Shown in pieces: positions 7,853 to 15,945 of a stretch of DNA of 64,000 bases (the stretch's first letter is position 1; each line of letters opens with the position of its first letter). The DNA is taken from contig NZ_RHHP01000038.1 in assembly GCF_003710815.1 (NCBI RefSeq), forward strand, positions 175,759 to 239,758, written 5' to 3'. The notes under the pieces are model-generated. The model saw nothing but the letters and a program-made list of their open reading frames with translations. It was not told the DNA's origin and did not search any database. The position numbers and the translations under genes were made by a program. The stretch is from Brevibacillus centrosporus (GTDB taxonomy: Bacteria > Bacillota > Bacilli > Brevibacillales > Brevibacillaceae).

Positions 7853-8038
7853 ATGGGTCCGACCCGTCTGCGCTACACGATGATTGGTTTTATTCTTGGC
7901 GTTTTCGTCGTGTATTTGAAAGAGCTGCCTTTGGGTGAAGGGACCCGGTTTGCAGCACCTTTTTACGGAGCGGGCATCGGCCTGCTGATTGACGGCATCA
8001 TCTTGCGAATGAAACAGAGAAAAGGGAAAGAAGAGTAG
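7853..8038 (+). CDS. Hypothetical small membrane protein (61 aa)
   Basis: I do not recognise this protein. It has two predicted hydrophobic stretches (about residues 9-21 and 34-52) separated by a short polar loop, and ends in a strongly basic-acidic tail (RMKQRKGKEE), suggesting both ends are cytoplasmic. GGAGGGG before the ATG at normal spacing supports translation. It follows the yneF-like gene closely and is ended by the fivefold terminator array directly after its stop codon. Confidence 0.7.
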   Translation: MGPTRLRYTMIGFILGVFVVYLKELPLGEGTRFAAPFYGAGIGLLIDGIILRMKQRKGKEE

Positions 8039-8040
8039 GG

Positions 8041-8190
8041 GAGCTTGGCGGGACGCCAGGCTTTTTTCGAGAGCTTGACGGGACGCCAGGCTTTTTTCGA
8101 GAGCTTGGCGAAACGCCAGGCTTTTTTCGAGAGCTTGGCGAAACGCCAGGCTTTTTTCGAGAGCTTGGCGAAACGCCAGGCTTTTTTTGT
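8041..8190 (+). repeat. Five tandem copies of a 30-bp intrinsic-terminator unit
   Basis: Five head-to-tail 30-base units start at 8041, 8071, 8101, 8131 and 8161. Each holds AGCTTGGCG, a three-base loop (GGA or AAA) and CGCCAGGCTT, then a run of T, so every unit is a complete Rho-independent terminator for the plus strand. Units 1-2 share the GGA loop and units 3-5 the AAA loop, which records the duplication history. Because the unit length is a multiple of three, the array creates false repetitive reading frames on both strands. Confidence 0.95.
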
Positions 8191-8217
8191 GCCCATGTAC
8201 CTGAAAAAGGCACCTGA

Positions 8218-9807
8218 TCATCGATCAAACGCCTTTTTACTCGCGACGGGGTAAGGGAACAAGTCCACGACTCGGATGCTTTGGCCGCTTTCGTTCGAAA
8301 ACACGACATGCTCCCGGGTGAATTCACGGGGGCTCCTCAGGCCGGAAGCGGCTGCCAGGGAAAATAACCCTTCCCGTAGTTGTAGGATGTAGTTCATCAC
8401 GCGCCATTGCTTCTCTTCCGGGGCAAGCGCTTCTTGGTATTTGGAATCCGTAGTTGTAATTCCAGTCGGACACTTGCCGGTGTGGCATTGCAGCGCCATA
8501 ATGCAGCCGTTCGCCATCATAAATCCGCGGGCGGAGTTGACACAGTCCGCGCCGAGTGCGAGAGCGATGGCCACTTTGTCAGGTGTGATCAGCTTGCCAG
8601 ATGCGAAAATTTTGAAGCGGTCACGCACGCCGTATTTTCTCGCGGTATCGTCCAGAATAAGCAGCGCAGCAAAAAGCGGTAATCCCATGCCGTCAGCCAT
8701 TGCCTTAAAAGTCGCCCCGGAGCCGCCCTCAGAACCGTCAACAGTAATGAAGTCCGGAAAGATATCCAGCGCAAGCATAGTCTGAAAAAACGACTCGAGC
8801 CTGTGCGAATCGCCGACGACGATTTTGACCCCCACCGGTTTGCCGCCTTCCTCCTGCAAGGTGCCTATGAAACGAAGCGCTTCCTCTGGATTGGTCAGAA
8901 ATTCAAAGCGGTTCGGCGAGTTCACTGTCTTGCCTACAGGCACCAAGCGCGCTGCTGCGACTTTTTCGGTGACCTTGGTGCCTTCGAGGTGACCGCCGCG
9001 TATTTTTGCGCCCTGATGAAATTTCAGTTCGAACGCCTTGATGTTGGAAATGCTCGCTTTGCGTTTATACTCTTCGATAGAAAAGCGCCCAGAATCATCG
9101 CGGAAGCCGAACAGGCCAGGACCGATCTGAGAGACGATATCGGCGCCCGTAGCCAAGTGCACTTCTGCCACCCCGCCTTCCCCTGTATTAATCCAAGAGC
9201 CGCCTGCCATGAACGCGCCATTTCCTGTGGACTGAATATAATGCTCGCCGACAGCTCCGTAGGAAGTAGCAGAAGCGCCAAACATGCCTTTCAGGCGCCA
9301 CGGATGCTTGCGGTTTTCCCCTACTACGATGACGTCATCATCATGCAGCAGCCAAGGCTTTACTTGATCATCTATGAATTTTTCCCTTCTGGTAAACAGC
9401 CCCTCATCGGTAATCACATATTTCTTTCCAGGTATGAGCTTCTCATTATCTACGCGAAGCTCGCTCGTTAATTGAGGGAACATGGCGTTGGATAAATAGA
9501 AGCCGGGCTTCTCATAGTCGCGTCTTCCGCCGAAGGAGATGAGATCCGTTCGATATTTCGCGGCATAGACGAGACCGACAAAATCGGCCCGCGAAAACGG
9601 TTTCCCTTCTGTATCGTTGTCAAACCAGTATTGGCGAAATTCAGGCCCTAGCTTTTCGAGCAAATAACGCATCCAGCCTAGGAAGGGGTGAGAGCGAATG
9701 ATGGAGTGCTTTGGTTTTTTCGATAAGGCGTACATATAGCCGAAAAATATCAATGGAGGCAATGCTACGATAAGAAGCAGTATGACCAGCAGGACTGTAG
9801 GCACCAT
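8218..9807 (-). CDS. yerD: FMN-binding glutamate synthase family protein (YerD-like)
   Basis: The 529-residue protein has one N-terminal membrane segment (about residues 2-22) followed by the FMN-binding (alpha/beta) barrel domain of glutamate synthase. It shows GEGGVAEVHL, KFHQGAKIRGGHL, VDGSEGGSGATF and a C-terminal Cys region ALQCHTGKCPTGITT. It lacks the glutaminase and GXGXG domains of GltB, as does B. subtilis YerD, which has nearly the same length. The start ATG 9807 is chosen because GGGAGG lies 10 bases upstream; 21 in-frame codons before it have no ribosome site. An oxidoreductase role is inferred; the true substrate of the YerD family is unknown. Confidence 0.88.
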   Translation of the reverse strand: MVPTVLLVILLLIVALPPLIFFGYMYALSKKPKHSIIRSHPFLGWMRYLLEKLGPEFRQYWFDNDTEGKPFSRADFVGLVYAAKYRTDLISFGGRRDYEKPGFYLSNAMFPQLTSELRVDNEKLIPGKKYVITDEGLFTRREKFIDDQVKPWLLHDDDVIVVGENRKHPWRLKGMFGASATSYGAVGEHYIQSTGNGAFMAGGSWINTGEGGVAEVHLATGADIVSQIGPGLFGFRDDSGRFSIEEYKRKASISNIKAFELKFHQGAKIRGGHLEGTKVTEKVAAARLVPVGKTVNSPNRFEFLTNPEEALRFIGTLQEEGGKPVGVKIVVGDSHRLESFFQTMLALDIFPDFITVDGSEGGSGATFKAMADGMGLPLFAALLILDDTARKYGVRDRFKIFASGKLITPDKVAIALALGADCVNSARGFMMANGCIMALQCHTGKCPTGITTTDSKYQEALAPEEKQWRVMNYILQLREGLFSLAAASGLRSPREFTREHVVFSNESGQSIRVVDLFPYPVASKKAFDR

Positions 9808-9910
9808 CTTGCTAAAACCTCCCGAAGCGTATACATCGATCATCATGAAACAGGTATAGCTTACCGCCAATTACCAATTCTCATTCTGTCTTCGGGAAAC
9901 GAAGGGCAAG

Positions 9911-9940
9911 AAAAAAAGCGCCCCCAAAACAGGTGGACGC
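9911..9940 (-). terminator. Intrinsic terminator after the TauE/SafE gene
   Basis: On the minus strand, GCGTCCACC and GGGGGCGC form an imperfect stem (G-U pairs and one mismatch) around TGTTTT, followed by seven T. Confidence 0.75.
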
Positions 9941-9956
9941 TCGCTGTTGGTTGTGC

Positions 9957-10718
9957 TTACGAAAAGATTAATTCATATACCATTTTGGTAATCAGCGTGA
10001 TGGAAACGATCAAAAACAGGGGACGAACATAGCGCACGCCGGTTTTGATCGCCATACGAGCTCCGAGCGAAGCCCCGAGCAGCATGGCCACACCCATGAC
10101 CAGACCTGTTACGAAAACGACCTTGCCTTCGAGAGTGAAGACGGTGAGAGCGGCGATGTTACTCGCCAGATTGAGGATGCGCCCGTTTCCGGCAGCGATG
10201 ACAAAATCATAGCCGAAGAGCAGCACCATCAGGAAAACGAAAAACGAACCTGTACCCGGTCCGAAAAATCCGTCGTAGAATCCGATCAGAAAAGTAAACG
10301 GAATCCCTACGCTGAGCGTGAACTTGGTGTAGCCCTTGAAGTTGGCTACTTCCCCGAATCGTTTATTAAATAAGGTATAAACGAATATGAGGGCCATCAT
10401 AATAATCACGAGCACTTTCAGGAGCTCCTGCGGAACGAATAGAACCGTCTTGGCACCGAAGTAGGCTCCGATTAGCGAGACCGGGAACAACATGTACATC
10501 AGCTTCTTGTCAAATTTGCCGCTCCGGATAAACGTAATGGAACTAGTAGCCGAAGAAATCGTGCCGGCTAGCTTGTTTGTGCCCAAAGCGAGGTAAGGGG
10601 GCATCCCAAGTCCGAGCAAAGCAGGGAGGGAGATCAGGCCGCCACCGCCTACCGTACTGTCAATAAAGGCGGCGACAAATCCGAATAATGCGAGAAAAAG
10701 TATCGTCGATAAATCCAT
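9957..10718 (-). CDS. TauE/SafE family membrane transporter
   Basis: This 253-residue integral membrane protein has about seven to eight hydrophobic helices in two related halves. Each half carries the family signature: FIDSTVGGGGLISLP near residue 20 and FYDGFFGPGTGSFF near residue 140. The family exports or imports small sulfur-containing anions such as sulfite or sulfoacetate; the substrate here cannot be told. ATG 10718 is preferred over GTG 10733 because the AGGTGAT ribosome site overlaps the upstream alternative. It is divergent from sodA. Confidence 0.87.
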   Translation of the reverse strand: MDLSTILFLALFGFVAAFIDSTVGGGGLISLPALLGLGMPPYLALGTNKLAGTISSATSSITFIRSGKFDKKLMYMLFPVSLIGAYFGAKTVLFVPQELLKVLVIIMMALIFVYTLFNKRFGEVANFKGYTKFTLSVGIPFTFLIGFYDGFFGPGTGSFFVFLMVLLFGYDFVIAAGNGRILNLASNIAALTVFTLEGKVVFVTGLVMGVAMLLGASLGARMAIKTGVRYVRPLFLIVSITLITKMVYELIFS

Positions 10719-10844
10719 TTCCACGAGAATCACCTAGTTTTCCATGTTTGTAATAAACCAAGTCTAGCACGGACGAACCCGATTGCAAGATGGAAATCTT
10801 TGAAATAAAAAATAATAGATTACGATACTTTGCATACCTATTTG

Positions 10845-10873
10845 TTGTAAAAGTGAGTCTGTTGAATTATAAT
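10845..10873 (+). promoter_or_regulatory. SigA-type promoter of sodA
   Basis: TTGTAA (10845-10850) and TATAAT (10868-10873) are separated by exactly 17 bases, about 45 bases before the sodA start. Confidence 0.8.
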
Positions 10874-10918
10874 AGAACTGTAGCTTGACCCATACATATT
10901 TTGAGGAGGAATGTTACA

Positions 10919-11527
10919 ATGGCACATCAACTTCCTGCATTGCCTTACGCGCACAATGCTCTGGAACCGCATATCGACGCTCAAACAATGGAAATCCACC
11001 ATGGACGTCACCACGCAACTTATGTAAACAACCTCAACGCTGCTCTGGAAGCTCATGCTGACCTGCAAGACAAAAGCGTAGAAGAATTGATCAGCAACAT
11101 CGACGCTTTGCCAGAAGGCATCCGCACAGCAGTTCGTAACAACGGCGGCGGACATGCGAACCACACTCTCTTCTGGGAAATCCTGAGCCCGAACGGCGGC
11201 GGCGCTCCAGCTGGTGAACTGGCTGACGCGATCAACGCGGCTTTCGGAAGCTTTGACAACTTCAAAGCTGAATTTGCAAAAGCAGCAACTGGCCGTTTTG
11301 GTTCCGGTTGGGCTTGGCTGGTAGCAGATGGCGGAAAAGTGGCAATCACTTCCACTCCAAACCAAGACAGCCCTGTAATGGAAGGCAAAACGCCTATCCT
11401 CGGTCTGGACGTATGGGAGCATGCTTACTACCTGAAATATCAAAACAAACGCCCTGACTACATCGGCGCATTCTGGAACGTAGTTAACTGGGATGAAGTA
11501 AGCAAACGTTTCGCTGCTGCGAAATAA
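10919..11527 (+). CDS. sodA: Manganese/iron superoxide dismutase
   Basis: The 202-residue protein matches the full length of Mn/Fe SOD. Metal ligands are His27 (MEIHHGRHHATYV), a central His in GGGHANHTLFW, and Asp/His in DVWEHAYY. It converts superoxide to peroxide and oxygen in the cytosol. Start ATG 10919 lies behind GAGGAGG; upstream in-frame codons belong to the leader. It has its own promoter and a strong terminator, so it is monocistronic. SodA of Bacillus is normally Mn-loaded; metal preference is not provable from sequence alone. Confidence 0.97.
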   Translation: MAHQLPALPYAHNALEPHIDAQTMEIHHGRHHATYVNNLNAALEAHADLQDKSVEELISNIDALPEGIRTAVRNNGGGHANHTLFWEILSPNGGGAPAGELADAINAAFGSFDNFKAEFAKAATGRFGSGWAWLVADGGKVAITSTPNQDSPVMEGKTPILGLDVWEHAYYLKYQNKRPDYIGAFWNVVNWDEVSKRFAAAK

Positions 11528-11549
11528 TAGCTGCTTATCACAAAGAGGA

Positions 11550-11587
11550 AGGCTTGTCGCTCTATTTTCGCGACAAGCCTTTTTTTG
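11550..11587 (+). terminator. Intrinsic terminator of sodA
   Basis: AGGCTTGTCGC (11550-11560) pairs perfectly with GCGACAAGCCT (11570-11580), followed by T-rich DNA. Confidence 0.95.
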
Positions 11588-11640
11588 CAGGTAAGAATGG
11601 ATCAGATTTTCATCCAGTATAGTGCAGCTAAGACTTCACC
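11587..11640. repeat. Dispersed repeat, degenerate copy A
   Basis: GGTAAGAATGG...CCAGTATAGTGCAGCTAAG matches the better copies at 27907 and 52783 (AGTAAGAATT...CCAGTATAAGTGCAACTAAGG) with several changes. Like them it begins right at the T-run of a terminator. The rest of the stretch to 11734 shows nothing I recognise. Confidence 0.55.
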
Positions 11641-11734
11641 AATGTGAATAACCTTTTGATAAATCGCGGTCGCTCCTCCTTGAACAGGCCACGAGAAAAA
11701 AGTGTTGAGTGACATAATTGGAAAAAAACATAAA

Positions 11735-11748
11735 TGTAAGTGTTTTCA
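11735..11748 (+). promoter_or_regulatory. Candidate cre (CcpA) site
   Basis: TGTAAGTGTTTTCA fits the cre consensus TGWAANCGNTNWCA with one mismatch (T for C at position 7). It abuts the -35 box of the following promoter, a position where CcpA would repress. Carbon repression of a glycerol-phosphate uptake operon would make sense; binding is inferred. Confidence 0.5.
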
Positions 11749-11777
11749 TTTACAAATATGTATAGTATGCCTATAAT
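11749..11777 (+). promoter_or_regulatory. Strong SigA promoter of the ABC transporter operon
   Basis: TTTACA (11749-11754), a 17-base spacer, and a perfect TATAAT (11772-11777). It gives a leader of about 200 bases before the lipoprotein gene. Confidence 0.85.
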
Positions 11778-11828
11778 TCCCTTTAGAATGACTTGTTAAT
11801 CGACAATACAGTTCACATACGGTTAGGC

Positions 11829-11916
11829 GGAGAAAATGGAGAAAACCCTTACCCGTAAACACATGACCCTCAGGGGGGAGTAGTGTGTTTATGCTGTGTA
11901 AGGGTTTTTTCCTTTT
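11829..11916 (+). promoter_or_regulatory. Leader terminator with purine-rich direct repeat (putative GlpP antitermination target)
   Basis: A tandem purine-rich repeat (GGAGAAAAT at 11829-11837, GGAGAAAAC at 11838-11846) runs into the left arm of a long hairpin. AAAACCCTTAC (11842-11852) pairs with GTAAGGGTTTT (11898-11908), with an inner stem of TAAACACA (11856-11863) and TGTGTTTA (11884-11891). Two T runs follow. This is an intrinsic terminator inside the 5' leader. A structurally similar element precedes glpD. Control by the GlpP antiterminator encoded in the next gene group is inferred. Confidence 0.65.
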
Positions 11917-11983
11917 TTGTGTCTCCAATACTTGATTCACTTATGGTGGTCGATTAACAGAAGAATAGAGAGGGGTCTGACAA

Positions 11984-13057
11984 ATGAAAAAGAAGAACAA
12001 ATGGTTTCATGGGGTTGCAACAGCAGCATTGCTTACATCTGTTGTGCTCGGAGGATGCTCTTCCTCTGAGGGGACAGCTGCTGGTAACACGGCAAGCACG
12101 GATGGCGGAGGAAAAAAAGAGCTAGGTTCTATCGCGTTTTATTCACCTGAGACACCTGATATGACCAAAGAGATGGGACAAGCATTTGAAAAATTGAAGC
12201 CAGGTTCGTCCGTGAATGTGCAATACGCTGGTACCAACGTACTCGTAAACCGCATGATCGCAGAGAAAGACAATCCAATGGCTGACCTTTGGTACGGCGG
12301 AGGAGGCTTCCTGCCGTTCGAGTCTGCGAAAGATAAAGGAATCATCACATCCTACACGCCGGAAGCGATCAAAGATTGGCCAGAAGTACAGGATGGCATC
12401 AAAGTTCGCGACAAAGATTGGAAGTGGATCGGTGCTGAGGTATTCGTACTTGGCTTCGTCTACAATACGGATCTGGTAAAGCCGGAAGAATTGCCGAAAA
12501 CTTGGGACGATTTGCTCGATCCAAAATGGAAGGGCAAAATTCAAATGCCAAACCCTGCAGCCTCGGGTACAGCGACTCTCCTCGTACTTAGCCAGTTGAT
12601 GGAAAAAGGCGAAGAACCAGGTTGGGAATATTTTAAGAAACTGGTGGATCAGATGAGTGCGATGCCGGATTCAGGATCTGCTCCTACGAAAGCGGTTGCA
12701 AAGGGAGAGGCCTTGATCGGAATTGGCTTTGACTTTATGGCGTACGAGAACAAAGCAAAAGGCGAGAAAGTAGACTTCATCGTGCCTGAAAAAACGCCAA
12801 TCATCGTGAATCCTGTTTCTTTGGTAGAAAATGGACCAAATCCGGACGGGGGGAAAGCGTTCATCGACTACCTACTCTCCAAAGAAGGACAACAAAAATT
12901 GGCTGACTGGTACCATATCCCTATCTCTAAAGAAGTGCAATCCAAGACTCCTCTGACATTGGAAAAAGTCATTCCGCACGCACAGGAGATGGATGTGGAT
13001 TGGGTCGTGCAAAACTACGACCGCGTACGTAACGAATGGCGTCAAAAATTCCAATAA
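11984..13057 (+). CDS. Extracellular solute-binding lipoprotein, AfuA/FbpA type
   Basis: A 357-residue periplasmic-binding-type lipoprotein with a basic signal peptide and lipobox VVLGGC (lipidated Cys25), then a Ser/Gly/Thr-rich tether. The mature part is a class II binding protein (SBP_bac_6 family, AfuA/FbpA/PhnS group), including WIGAEVFVLGFVYNTD and the hinge-proximal DLLDPKWKGKI. Family members bind ferric ions, aminoethylphosphonate or, for AfuA, sugar phosphates. Its operon contains a HAD phosphatase and neighbours glpP and glpD, so a phosphorylated three-carbon or sugar substrate is more likely than iron. The operon has a strong promoter and a terminator leader. Confidence 0.85.
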   Translation: MKKKNKWFHGVATAALLTSVVLGGCSSSEGTAAGNTASTDGGGKKELGSIAFYSPETPDMTKEMGQAFEKLKPGSSVNVQYAGTNVLVNRMIAEKDNPMADLWYGGGGFLPFESAKDKGIITSYTPEAIKDWPEVQDGIKVRDKDWKWIGAEVFVLGFVYNTDLVKPEELPKTWDDLLDPKWKGKIQMPNPAASGTATLLVLSQLMEKGEEPGWEYFKKLVDQMSAMPDSGSAPTKAVAKGEALIGIGFDFMAYENKAKGEKVDFIVPEKTPIIVNPVSLVENGPNPDGGKAFIDYLLSKEGQQKLADWYHIPISKEVQSKTPLTLEKVIPHAQEMDVDWVVQNYDRVRNEWRQKFQ

Positions 13058-13072
13058 GAGGGGGATCTTCCA

Positions 13073-14203
13073 ATGGGATCGGTGAAGATTGAGCACTTAA
13101 ACAAACAATTTAACGGAAACACCGCTTTGGAAGATGTCAATCTGGAGATTCAAGAGGGCGAGTTTTTCGCCCTCCTGGGTCCATCCGGTTGCGGGAAAAC
13201 GACGACAATGCGTTGTGTAGCCGGTTTTGAGACGCCGACCTCCGGATCTATCTTCATCGGTGATCGAAACGTAAATCAGATTCCAGCGAATCAACGCAAT
13301 TGCGGGATGGTTTTCCAAAGCTATGCACTGTTTCCTCATCTAAACGTCTTCGAAAATGTGGCGTACAGCTTAAATATTCGCCGTTTTTATGAAGGCGGTT
13401 TTGGCACAAAGCTATCGACATTGGCACATTTACTGAACAGAAGACTTGGCAAGGTAGATCGTGCTACCGAGCAAAAAGTCAGGGATGCTCTTGATTTTGT
13501 GGAATTGGGACATTTGGCTGATCGTCTGCCAGGTCAATTGTCCGGTGGTCAGCAGCAGCGCGTGGCACTTGCTCGAGCGCTTGTGATGGAGCCTGCTGTT
13601 TTGCTGATGGACGAGCCTCTCTCCAATTTGGATAAAAAGCTGCGCAACGTCATGCGCGTCACGATTCGGCAGATCCAGCAAAAGGTAGGGATCACGACGA
13701 TTTTCGTCACGCACGATCAGGAGGAGGCCATGAGCATGGCTGACCGTGTGGCGGTCATGCACGGCGGTCGCCTGGTGCAGGTTGATACGCCTACGGCTTT
13801 GTACAGTAACCCGGCAAACAAGTTTGTAGCCGATTTTGTAGGTTCCTCCAACATCTTGAACGGAACGGTCAAAGGGGTAAATGATTCGGGTGAAACCTTG
13901 ATTGAGATTGGGGATAACAGATTCCTTCGTTCCACATACCCAACGAACAAAAAAGACGTAGAAGTCATCATCAGACCTGAGAGCATTCGCCTGTTAACGA
14001 GCGAGAAAGCAGCTGACGACGAGAACATCTTGGATGGAACGATTGAACTATCCACTTATTTGGGCCCGACGATCCGATACGATGTCAAGGTTGGCGAGTT
14101 GCGCTTTGAGGTTGATACGGTGTTCGAAGCGGGCAGTCCAATCTTGCCATCAGGAACAAGGGTGAAGCTGCAAATCGATCCGAATCGAGTGGTGGCGTTA
14201 TGA
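13073..14203 (+). CDS. ABC transporter ATP-binding protein, AfuC/FbpC/PotA type
   Basis: A 376-residue importer ATPase with Walker A GPSGCGKTTT, signature LSGGQQQR, Walker B VLLMDEPLS, the switch His in VTHDQEEA, and a C-terminal TOBE region (about 290-376) that often senses substrate. There is an unusual extra loop of about 20 residues around residues 100-130 (RRFYEGGFGTKLSTLAHLLN) before the Q-loop-distal helix. It lies 15 bases after the binding-protein gene, and its stop overlaps the permease start, so the three subunits are translated together. Confidence 0.9.
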   Translation: MGSVKIEHLNKQFNGNTALEDVNLEIQEGEFFALLGPSGCGKTTTMRCVAGFETPTSGSIFIGDRNVNQIPANQRNCGMVFQSYALFPHLNVFENVAYSLNIRRFYEGGFGTKLSTLAHLLNRRLGKVDRATEQKVRDALDFVELGHLADRLPGQLSGGQQQRVALARALVMEPAVLLMDEPLSNLDKKLRNVMRVTIRQIQQKVGITTIFVTHDQEEAMSMADRVAVMHGGRLVQVDTPTALYSNPANKFVADFVGSSNILNGTVKGVNDSGETLIEIGDNRFLRSTYPTNKKDVEVIIRPESIRLLTSEKAADDENILDGTIELSTYLGPTIRYDVKVGELRFEVDTVFEAGSPILPSGTRVKLQIDPNRVVAL

Positions 14204-15909
14204 TGAAACGTTTGACCGCAAAGCTTAATGGGTTAACCGTTCTCAAGTGGCTGATTTATCTGTTCTTCTTTGTCTTCCTGCTTGTACCGCTCTTTTCGAT
14301 TTTGCTCGTCAGCTTTACAGGCCAACCTGTAAACATTTTCGGCAGCTTTACTAGCCAGAAAATATTCGACTCTACGATAAAGAAGCTCTCCAATATTTCT
14401 GTGGAGGCTTACACGTCGATTTTTAGTGAAGGAAACAGCTATTTCGCCGCTTTGATGAACAGCTTGAAGCTGGGGACAGGCGTGGCAGTTCTGGTTACAG
14501 TGATCGTACTGCCCATCGCTTATGCATTTGCTCGAACGAAGATGCCGTTTAAGTCTTTCTTTGCGGCTTTGTGCACGATTCCGTTGATCATGCCTACGTT
14601 TATCTCTTCCCATGCCTTTGTCCTGATGTTTGGGAAAACAGGCTGGGTGACGCAGCTCTACCATAGCTTTGGTGGGGAGGGTGTCATTTTTGATGTGCAG
14701 TCCATGCTGGGGATCGTCCTCGTTCAAGTCTTTTTCTTCTTCCCGTATGCTCTGTGGCCAATGGTTGCCGCATTCAAGATTTGTGATGTCACCTTGGAAG
14801 AGGCTTCACAAAATTTGGGAGCGAAGAGCTGGTATACGTTCTTGCGAGTCACACTGCCGCTTGCGGTTCCTGGGATCGTTTCTAGTATGCTATTGATTTT
14901 TACGGTCAGCTTTTCCGATTTTGGGACACCGATTATTTTGGCACCAAAGGAATTGAATCTGATTGTCGTAGAGTCCTACCGGGAGATTGCAGGGTTCTTT
15001 AACTGGGCAGGTTCGGCAGTATTGACTGTCATTATGCTGCTAGTCGCAGCTTTCTTCTTCTGGCTGCAACGTCTTGTGATTAAAGGGAGAGAGTACGGAA
15101 CGATTTCCGGAAAACCAACGAAGCAAAAGCTGAACGACCACAAAGGAACCATTGCAGGTTTGACTATCTACACGTTTTTGGTCATGCTGGTTCCCATTTT
15201 AGCTCTAGGTTCGATTTTCCTATCCTCGATTGCGACGACATGGGGACACCATGCGTTGCCGGACGGCTATACCATGAGTCATTACAAGACCATTTTCAGT
15301 ACCTCGGGCAAGAATATTTGGAACAGTATGGTGCTGGCTGCCGGTACGCTGGTGCTCAGCGTAGTGATTTCGACCTTTGTTTCTTATTTTGTTGTACGTC
15401 GCGGATCGGGCGGGCTCGACTTCGTATCGTCCATTCCGTTGATCGTGCCTGGTATCGCGCTGGGGATCGCTCTGATCCAGACCTTTAACACAGCGCCAAT
15501 CCATCTGACAGGTACGGCATTATTGCTCATCATCGCCTATACGATTCGCCGTATGCCTTACATGATTCGCTCAACGATGAGCTCGATGATGGCGATACGC
15601 AAAGACATCGAAGAGGCTGCTGTCAGCTTGGGAGCTTCCTCTCTCATCGCCGCAATCACAGTCATCGGTCCATTGATGCTACCGGGAATTGCAGCGGGGG
15701 CCATTTTGGTTTTTGTTACCGTGATTAAAGAAACGAGTATTTCGATTCTTTTGGCTCCGACTGAATGGGCACCCATGAGCTTGGCCGTGTTCCAAAACCT
15801 GCTGCGCGGCGAATATTATACGGCGTGCGCGATGGCGATCCTGATTATCGTGATCGTGATTATTCTCCAAGCACTGGCGAAGAAGATCACAAAAGATCAG
15901 CTCTATTGA
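14200..15909 (+). CDS. Fused ABC transporter permease, AfuB/FbpB type (12 helices)
   Basis: The 569-residue permease contains two BPD_transp_1 halves fused in one chain, about six helices each. EAA loops are visible near residues 200 (EEASQNLGAKSWYTFLRVTLP) and 465 (EEAAVSLGASSLIAAITVIGP). Fusion of both halves is typical for FbpB, AfuB and SfuB transporters. The ATG overlaps the stop of the ATPase gene by four bases. With its binding protein and ATPase it forms a complete importer. Substrate assignment rests on context (HAD phosphatase, glpP, glpD), and glycerol-3-phosphate or a related phospho-compound is my best guess. Confidence 0.88.
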   Translation: MMKRLTAKLNGLTVLKWLIYLFFFVFLLVPLFSILLVSFTGQPVNIFGSFTSQKIFDSTIKKLSNISVEAYTSIFSEGNSYFAALMNSLKLGTGVAVLVTVIVLPIAYAFARTKMPFKSFFAALCTIPLIMPTFISSHAFVLMFGKTGWVTQLYHSFGGEGVIFDVQSMLGIVLVQVFFFFPYALWPMVAAFKICDVTLEEASQNLGAKSWYTFLRVTLPLAVPGIVSSMLLIFTVSFSDFGTPIILAPKELNLIVVESYREIAGFFNWAGSAVLTVIMLLVAAFFFWLQRLVIKGREYGTISGKPTKQKLNDHKGTIAGLTIYTFLVMLVPILALGSIFLSSIATTWGHHALPDGYTMSHYKTIFSTSGKNIWNSMVLAAGTLVLSVVISTFVSYFVVRRGSGGLDFVSSIPLIVPGIALGIALIQTFNTAPIHLTGTALLLIIAYTIRRMPYMIRSTMSSMMAIRKDIEEAAVSLGASSLIAAITVIGPLMLPGIAAGAILVFVTVIKETSISILLAPTEWAPMSLAVFQNLLRGEYYTACAMAILIIVIVIILQALAKKITKDQLY

Positions 15910-15945
15910 TAGTCGACAGAACAGGAAGGCAGGAGTGTGTGAGGA

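Noticed and set aside
8041..8190. CRISPR array
   Set aside because: Repeats are directly adjacent with no spacers and each carries a terminator hairpin with a T run.
8045..8254. Open frames encoding repeated GRQAFFESLAK-type peptides (and SRKKPGVSPS or EKSLAFRQA on the other strand)
   Set aside because: They exist only because the 30-bp terminator repeat is a multiple of three; there is no ribosome site and the hairpins explain the sequence.
11984..13057. Straight annotation as ferric iron-binding protein
   Set aside because: The fold family allows it, but the HAD phosphatase, glpP, glpD and paired leaders favour a phosphorylated substrate; I saw no Fur box upstream.
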